A stretch of 64,000 bases of DNA from the NCBI GenBank assembly GCA_002483135.1, contig DLHI01000024.1, positions 124,001 to 188,000 of the forward strand, read 5' to 3'. A program made the position numbers and the translations under genes. Source of the stretch: Hyphomonadaceae bacterium UBA7672. Lineage in GTDB: Bacteria; Pseudomonadota; Alphaproteobacteria; Caulobacterales; Hyphomonadaceae. Positions 59,068-64,000 of this stretch are shown piece by piece. Numbering within the stretch: the first letter of the stretch is position 1; each line of letters opens with the position of its first letter. The notes beneath the pieces were generated by a model, which was given only the letters and a program-made list of their open reading frames with translations, did not search any database and was not told the origin of the DNA.

Positions 59068-61185
59068 ATGACCAGACCCGCCACCCGCCAGACTCACAAT
59101 TCACGATCCCTGCGGGCCGGCGCGCTTGGCCTTCTGGCTGGCCTGGCAAGCGCACCCGCCGCCCTGGCGGCCCCGAAAGAAGACGTTGCGGAAGCCCCGG
59201 CCATACAGGTCTTCGAGCCGGCCTATTACACCGCCTTCGCTCCCCGATCCGCGCTCGACATGGTCGACCAGACTCCCGGCTTCGCGATCAAGGAAAATGG
59301 CGGCAAGCGCGGCATGGGCGCGGGCGAAGCCAATGTCCTGATCGACAGCCGCCGCATCCCCGTCAAGTCCATGACCGTGCGCGAGGCGCTGAGCCGTATC
59401 GGCGCCGACCGGGTCGTCCGCATCGAGATCACCGACGGCGCCCGCCTCGATGTTCCCGGCCTTAGTGGCCAGGTCATCAATGTGATCACGCGTCCGGCCG
59501 AAATGAGCAGACGCTGGGAGTGGAATCCCGAGGTCAGCGCAGGCAGCTCCCCCCGGCTGGAGCGCGGACGCATTATCGTCGGCGGCAATCTCCAGGACTG
59601 GGAATACAATATCGGCCTGTCGTCCTATGCGTGGAGCGACCGCTCCACCGGCCCCGAGACACTCGTCAACGGCGCAGGCCAACCGATCGAATTGCGCGAC
59701 GAGGTCGAACGCTGGAACGGCCGCCGGCACGAAGTCTCGGCCGCCTTCTCGAACGAGGGTCTCTCCGGGACAATCTCGAACCTCGGCCTGCTGTATGCAG
59801 TCAACAAGGATGGGCGCAACGAGCTGTCATGGCGTTCCGGCCTTGTGTCTGAAGATCACCTGCGCACTTATGACTTCGGCAGTGATGGCGAAAACATCAA
59901 ATTCAACGCCGATCATGAATTCGCCTTCGGCTCGGGTCGTCTCAAGCTCATCGGCCTTTCGGCAAACTCGTCCAGCACGCCGACAACGCTCACCACGATC
60001 TCCAGCCTCGCCGGAGGCCCGCCATCCGGCGCTCGCGTGCATGTCGACAAGTCAGCAGCCGAAACCATCCTGCGCAGCGAGTACGCGTGGAACGATGGCG
60101 ACGCCGACTGGCAGATGGCCATCGAAGGTACGATCAACGAACTCGACACGGCCACGGAGTACACGGCGCTTTCGAACGGGATCTATACCGATATCCCGCT
60201 TTCCGGCGGCACCTCCCACGTCGAGGAACGCCGCACCGAAGCAGCCCTCATTCATGGCCGCGACATCGGCGGCGGCGTCTTCATGCAGGCCGTGTTTGGC
60301 GCCGAATACTCCGAAATTTCGCAATCCGGCGCGAATGGCCGGGCTCGCGAATTCGTTCGCCCCAAGGGCTCGCTCGCACTCTCCTGGTCTCCGCTCGCGG
60401 ACTGGAGCGCCAACCTTCGCCTCGAACGCTCGGTCGGTCAGCTCGATTTCAGCGACTTCATCTCGTCCGTGAATCTCGCCGACGAGAGCGGACAGCAGCA
60501 GAGTGGTAATCCGGAAATCGTGCCCGAACAGAGCTGGGATCTCGCATTGGAAGCCAATGGCGAAGTCAGCGGCCTCGGCCCGGTGCGCCTTAAGCTCTAC
60601 GGTCGACAGATCGAGGATGTGAATTCTTCACTGGTATTCGGGCGAACCGTGAACGGCGACGGATCCATCACCGTGTTCGAGGGCCCCGGCAATCTCGAAA
60701 GCGCTGTCAGTTATGGCATCGACATTTCGGGCACGCTGGCCACCGGCGACCTTGGCGTTCCCGGCGGCAAGATCGACTGGAGCGCATCGCTGCGCGACAG
60801 CAAGGTCGAGGATGGCGTAACGGGTGAAGGCCGCGCTCTCTCCGGCACACGGCATTCGCACTACAGCGTCAACTTCCGGCAGGACCTTCCCGGCACGCCC
60901 TGGGCCTGGGGCGTCGGCTACCAGGACAGCAGCAATTCGCCGGGCTATGGCGTCACGCAGATGACCTATCGCTGGGACTCCTCCGGCAGCGTCGGCGCCT
61001 TCGTCCAGCACAAGGACATCATCGGGATGAACGCTCGTCTCAGCGTGTCCAACCTGCTCGATACCGACGAGCGCTTCCTGCGCGTCGCCCACGCCGGCAC
61101 ACTTGCGGATCCGATCGCCTTCGCTGAAGACCGAACGCGCACACGCGGCCTGCAGGTCGGCGTCAACCTCTCGGGAACATTCTAG
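59068..61185 (+). CDS. TonB-dependent receptor-like outer-membrane protein
   Basis: The true start is the ATG at 59068 (705 residues); a much longer open frame upstream runs antisense to xseA and is an artefact. A signal peptide ends at APAALA. A short plug domain (SALDMVDQTPGFAIKENGG, ANVLIDSRRIP, IEITDGARLDVPGLSGQVINVIT) is followed by a barrel with alternating strands ending in F. It looks like a TonB-dependent receptor with a reduced plug. No substrate can be named. Its 3' end overlaps by 4 bp that of the convergent hypothetical gene. Confidence 0.85.
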   Translation: MTRPATRQTHNSRSLRAGALGLLAGLASAPAALAAPKEDVAEAPAIQVFEPAYYTAFAPRSALDMVDQTPGFAIKENGGKRGMGAGEANVLIDSRRIPVKSMTVREALSRIGADRVVRIEITDGARLDVPGLSGQVINVITRPAEMSRRWEWNPEVSAGSSPRLERGRIIVGGNLQDWEYNIGLSSYAWSDRSTGPETLVNGAGQPIELRDEVERWNGRRHEVSAAFSNEGLSGTISNLGLLYAVNKDGRNELSWRSGLVSEDHLRTYDFGSDGENIKFNADHEFAFGSGRLKLIGLSANSSSTPTTLTTISSLAGGPPSGARVHVDKSAAETILRSEYAWNDGDADWQMAIEGTINELDTATEYTALSNGIYTDIPLSGGTSHVEERRTEAALIHGRDIGGGVFMQAVFGAEYSEISQSGANGRAREFVRPKGSLALSWSPLADWSANLRLERSVGQLDFSDFISSVNLADESGQQQSGNPEIVPEQSWDLALEANGEVSGLGPVRLKLYGRQIEDVNSSLVFGRTVNGDGSITVFEGPGNLESAVSYGIDISGTLATGDLGVPGGKIDWSASLRDSKVEDGVTGEGRALSGTRHSHYSVNFRQDLPGTPWAWGVGYQDSSNSPGYGVTQMTYRWDSSGSVGAFVQHKDIIGMNARLSVSNLLDTDERFLRVAHAGTLADPIAFAEDRTRTRGLQVGVNLSGTF

Positions 61186-61661
61186 CGATCAATACCCAGC
61201 GCAACAGTCCGCTTCTCCGCCTCGGCTTTCGCCCCGCGCGAGGCGCGTACCAGAACGAACCTGCCGGAGAAACCGTCGGTAAAACGCCAGTCGCCGTCGA
61301 TCATGGTCAGCTTCTCGTCCACGGTTCCCGAATAGTAAATCGGGTTTCGGTGAACCCCCGGCGCCAGATGATAGATTTTCGTGAACCGCACCGACAGCGC
61401 CCCGCGCGAGCCGCTGATGTCGGCCGAAAGCTCGGTCAGGTGAGGCGATCCGAACGTGGCAGGCTCCAGAGTCGTGCCCGAAATAGTGCCACCCGAATCG
61501 ATGATGTGCGCCGAAAACGGCGTCGGCCGTACCGAATGGCTGTACCAGTACTCGCCAGACCAGAGGCCGGTCAGGTCGCTTTCGCGGGAGAAGGCGCTTT
61601 TCTCGGGCACGATCCAGGCCTTGGCAAAGTCTTCAAACACGCGCGAGCCAGCCTTGTTCAA
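61182..61661 (-). CDS. Hypothetical protein, beta-rich
   Basis: The protein has up to 159 residues from a TTG at 61661; a GTG at 61640 is another start. The core (DLTGLWSGEYWYSHSVRPTPFSAHIIDSGG, then SRGALSVRFTKIYHLAPGVHRNPIYYSGTVDE) reads as alternating strands, perhaps a small beta-barrel. I do not recognise it. It overlaps the receptor stop and is divergent from purD. Confidence 0.6.
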   Translation of the reverse strand: MNKAGSRVFEDFAKAWIVPEKSAFSRESDLTGLWSGEYWYSHSVRPTPFSAHIIDSGGTISGTTLEPATFGSPHLTELSADISGSRGALSVRFTKIYHLAPGVHRNPIYYSGTVDEKLTMIDGDWRFTDGFSGRFVLVRASRGAKAEAEKRTVALGIDR

Positions 61662-61726
61662 TGGGTGCTGCCCGTACTAATCCGGCTGGCAATATAACGC
61701 ATGATCAAGCGGTCCGGGCGAATTCG

Positions 61727-63013
61727 ATGAAAATTCTCATTGTCGGCGGCGGCGGACGCGAACACGCACTGGCTTGGCGCCTGAAGCAAAGTCCCCGGGT
61801 CACCGACATCGTCGTCGCGCCGGGCAATCCCGGGATCGCCACAGTGGCCCGCTGTGAGCCCATCGCCGCAGACAATATCGAAGGCCTTCTGGCGCTCGCC
61901 AAACTCGAACACCCCCACCTCGTCATCGTCGGCCCGGAAGTCCCGCTCGTCATGGGCCTCGCCGACAAGCTGCGCGCGATGGACGTTCCCGTGTTTGGTC
62001 CCTCTGCTCGCGCGGCCATGCTCGAAGGCTCGAAGGGCTTCTCGAAAGACTTCATGGCGAAGTACGCCATCCCAACCGCCCGCTATCGCCGCTTCTCCAC
62101 CGAGCAGGCCGCCGAGGCCAAGGCCTATCTCGATACGTTCGACGGCCCGCCCTACGTGCTGAAGGCCGATGGCCTGGCGGCAGGTAAGGGCGTGGTGATC
62201 GCCGAAACAAAGGCACAAGCCGAAGCCGAGATCGACGACATGCTCGGCGGCAAATTCGGTGCAGCCTCCGCCACCCTCGTCATCGAGGAATTCATGCACG
62301 GCGAGGAAGCCTCCTTCTTCGCCCTCTGCGATGGCGAAACGGCCGTGGCCCTCGCCGGCGCGCAAGATCACAAGCGCGTCGGCGATGGCGACACCGGCCC
62401 CAACACCGGCGGCATGGGCGCCTATTCGCCCGCCCCCATCCTCGACCAGGCGATGCAGCAGCGCGTGATGGACGAGATCGTCACGCCCACGGTGCTCGGC
62501 ATGAAGCAGGATGGCCGCCCCTATCGCGGCGTCCTCTTCGTCGGCCTGATGATCGACGAGAAGCACGGCCCGCGCGTCGTCGAATACAATTGCCGCTTCG
62601 GCGATCCCGAATGCCAGGTGATCATGACGCGCCTCAAGGATGATCCGCTGCCGCAACTTCTCGCCTGCGCCACCGGCGGCCTTGGCGACTGCAAGCGGCT
62701 CGAGCGCTTTTCCGATCACGCCGTCAGCGTTGTCATGGCCGGCGCGGGCTATCCGGGCGAACCGAAAAAGGGCGGCGTCATCGGCGGCCTCGCCGAAGCC
62801 GGCCAAGTCCCCGGCGTCACGATCTTTCACGCCGGCACGGCGAAGAAGGGCGACGACATCGTCGCGAACGGCGGCCGCGTCCTCAACGTCACCGCCACTG
62901 CCCCGACGCTGGCCGAAGCTGTCCAGCGCGCCTACGCCGCCGTCGACCTGATCGACTGGCCCGACGGCTTCTGCCGCCGCGATATCGCGTGGCGGGCATT
63001 GAAGCGGGACTGA
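61727..63013 (+). CDS. purD: Phosphoribosylamine-glycine ligase
   Basis: The protein has 428 residues from the ATG at 61727. The start is MKILIVGGGGREHALAWRL; ATP-grasp parts are GPSARAAMLEGSKGFSKDFM, PPYVLKADGLAAGKGVVIA, GEEASFFALCDG, QDHKRVGDGDTGPNTGGMGAYSPAP and VVEYNCRFGDPECQ. It makes glycinamide ribonucleotide in purine synthesis. It stands alone. Confidence 0.97.
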   Translation: MKILIVGGGGREHALAWRLKQSPRVTDIVVAPGNPGIATVARCEPIAADNIEGLLALAKLEHPHLVIVGPEVPLVMGLADKLRAMDVPVFGPSARAAMLEGSKGFSKDFMAKYAIPTARYRRFSTEQAAEAKAYLDTFDGPPYVLKADGLAAGKGVVIAETKAQAEAEIDDMLGGKFGAASATLVIEEFMHGEEASFFALCDGETAVALAGAQDHKRVGDGDTGPNTGGMGAYSPAPILDQAMQQRVMDEIVTPTVLGMKQDGRPYRGVLFVGLMIDEKHGPRVVEYNCRFGDPECQVIMTRLKDDPLPQLLACATGGLGDCKRLERFSDHAVSVVMAGAGYPGEPKKGGVIGGLAEAGQVPGVTIFHAGTAKKGDDIVANGGRVLNVTATAPTLAEAVQRAYAAVDLIDWPDGFCRRDIAWRALKRD

Positions 63014-63026
63014 TCCGGACTTGGCC

Positions 63027-63509
63027 CTACCAGACCCCGGCACACTGCCGGATCGCCCGCGCTCTCTGAACGCCGGATGGATAGCCCGGCGCGCCCGAAT
63101 GGTGGCCCTGACTGTATTCGAAATACTGCGCCGCAAAGGCGGCAACCTGCGGCCCGACAATCTGCGCGGCCCAGCAATCCGCCTCCAGCTCTTGCGCGGA
63201 CGTCGCCCAGTACTGCGTCGTCCGGAACCAGTAGCCCTGCGGCGTTACGTGGCCAGAAGCATGGTGGCCACATTCATGGGCCAGCACGAATTGGGTCCAC
63301 GCCGGATTGGCGAGCTGGGAGTAGTCGACCACGATTACCGGCAGACCGTTCAGAACGGTGGCCGAAGCCCCCTGCGGATTGGGCGCCAGATACACCTGTA
63401 TGCCGCACATGGGCGCATAGCCGGCGGGCTGGGCCAGAGCCGGCTTGCTCGTCATAACGCTACCGGACAGCAACAACACCGAAGCAGCGCAAAGCGACTT
63501 GAACTTCAT
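63027..63509 (-). CDS. Secreted metallopeptidase-like protein (HExxH)
   Basis: The protein has 160 residues from the ATG at 63509, preceded by GGGGAAAA. A Sec signal ends at KPALAQ. The zinc motif is HECGHH in FVLAHECGHHASGH, and a possible third ligand is the glutamate in QELEADCWAAQI, the M48-like arrangement. Several cysteines may form disulfides. It is short for a peptidase and may be a minimal member of the family. It shares the 159-bp divergent region with the phosphotransferase gene. Confidence 0.8.
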   Translation of the reverse strand: MKFKSLCAASVLLLSGSVMTSKPALAQPAGYAPMCGIQVYLAPNPQGASATVLNGLPVIVVDYSQLANPAWTQFVLAHECGHHASGHVTPQGYWFRTTQYWATSAQELEADCWAAQIVGPQVAAFAAQYFEYSQGHHSGAPGYPSGVQRARAIRQCAGVW

Positions 63510-63668
63510 GGATTTTCCCCGTCGCCCATCGCGGGCCATTCCGGGAGACAAGTCACGGGTCGCGCGCGATACGAACAGGTTTGACTATCTGCCATCCTAG
63601 GGTCAAGGAGAGCAGTGCAGCGGACCGCCAACGACGCGGTCGCAGGGATGAAATAGCCAGGGCCTGAC

Positions 63669-64000
63669 ATGTCTGACGCAAACCCCACCGACCTCTTCTC
63701 CGGCACCAAGGACGTCGCCGAGAGCCACAAGTTCGACGAGGCGAAACTCGCCGCGTGGATGGAGGCGAATGTCGAAGGCTACAAAGGCCCGCTCACCGTC
63801 CGCCAGTTCAAGGGCGGCCAGTCCAACCCCACCTACCAACTCATCACGCCCACGAAGAAATACGTCATGCGGCGCAAGCCGCCGGGCAAGCTGCTGCCTT
63901 CCGCCCACGCCGTCGATCGCGAGCATCGCGTGATCGCCGCCCTCTATCCGCTCGGCTTCCCCGTCGCCAAGCCGTACGGTCTCTGCGAGGATGACAGCGT
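63669..64000 (+). CDS. APH-family phosphotransferase (ACAD10/11-like), cut by window edge
   Basis: The N-terminal 110 residues are present. Features are FKGGQSNPTYQL (nucleotide loop) and KYVMRRKPPGKLLPSAHAVDREHRVIAAL with the conserved ATP-binding lysine, as in the aminoglycoside phosphotransferase-like proteins linked to acyl-CoA dehydrogenases. The catalytic loop lies beyond the window. It probably phosphorylates a hydroxyacyl-CoA or a small alcohol. Confidence 0.85.
   Translation, partial: MSDANPTDLFSGTKDVAESHKFDEAKLAAWMEANVEGYKGPLTVRQFKGGQSNPTYQLITPTKKYVMRRKPPGKLLPSAHAVDREHRVIAALYPLGFPVAKPYGLCEDDS

Noticed and set aside
63027..63509. Toxin-antitoxin reading of the short HExxH protein
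   Set aside because: It has a secretion signal and M48-like zinc motif and no partner gene of the ImmA/HigA type nearby.

Overview
This is a GC-rich, gene-dense window from an alphaproteobacterial chromosome. The best fit is the order Caulobacterales, Hyphomonadaceae-like, although the rank is inferred from gene content only. The evidence is an RcGTA-type gene transfer agent (GTA) cluster, the cytochrome c maturation order cycH-cycJ-cycK-cycL followed by degP and a FeuPQ-like two-component pair (a typical alphaproteobacterial neighbourhood), several TonB receptors, and many acyl-CoA/MaoC/VOC genes. Nearly every base is coding. Many genes overlap by an ATGA or GTGA, and GTG/TTG starts are common.

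Layout. (1) 1-9011, minus strand: a PepSY-like protein, an OmpR-type regulator and its histidine kinase, CcmI, CcmE, CcmF, CcmH, then DegP, a FeuP-like regulator and the start of its kinase, which runs off the left edge. (2) 9112-10011: a DnaJ/CbpA-like co-chaperone with a TTG start. (3) 10116-32872: the GTA. Portal, gp3.5-like, prohead protease, capsid, connector, tail terminator, major tail, a short tape measure and gp12-gp15 lie on the minus strand in canonical order. They are split into blocks by unrelated genes: ArsR-SRPBCC-SRPBCC, a YbaL-type antiporter and a membrane protein; SDR, TsaA-like, TonB receptor and two SnoaL-like proteins; two secreted paralogues; and an orphan DUF262 protein. 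No integrase or transposase is present. Large terminase, gp7 and gp10/10.1 are not found. Terminators separate several blocks. (4) 33175-36811: small proteins, two VOC proteins, a lipoprotein esterase-like hydrolase and a DUF3147 membrane protein. (5) 36910-47741: enoyl-CoA hydratase, GlmU, Gph, GIY-YIG, tRNA-Val(CAC) beside a large foldback repeat, an MFS transporter, HIBCH-like hydrolase, two small paralogues, MaoC, an ADP-ribosylglycohydrolase of atypical composition and an acyl-CoA dehydrogenase. (6) 47841-64000: GNAT, MnmH/SelD (selenium tRNA modification), HemB, hydrolase, two VanZ-like proteins, a GNAT plus RimK-type ATP-grasp pair, an M28 peptidase lipoprotein, XseA, a second TonB-type receptor, PurD, a secreted metallopeptidase and the start of an APH-type phosphotransferase.

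How it works together. The left part makes and folds envelope proteins: cytochrome c maturation, periplasmic protease and envelope-sensing two-component systems. The centre carries a phage-derived particle whose genes are intact but cannot easily be read as one transcript. The first GTA tail block shares a 63-bp divergent promoter region, containing a perfect palindromic operator, with an ArsR-type regulator. The most interesting candidate system in the window is this interrupted GTA. The most interesting non-coding elements are the palindromic repeats at 40789-40915 and 48450-48571.
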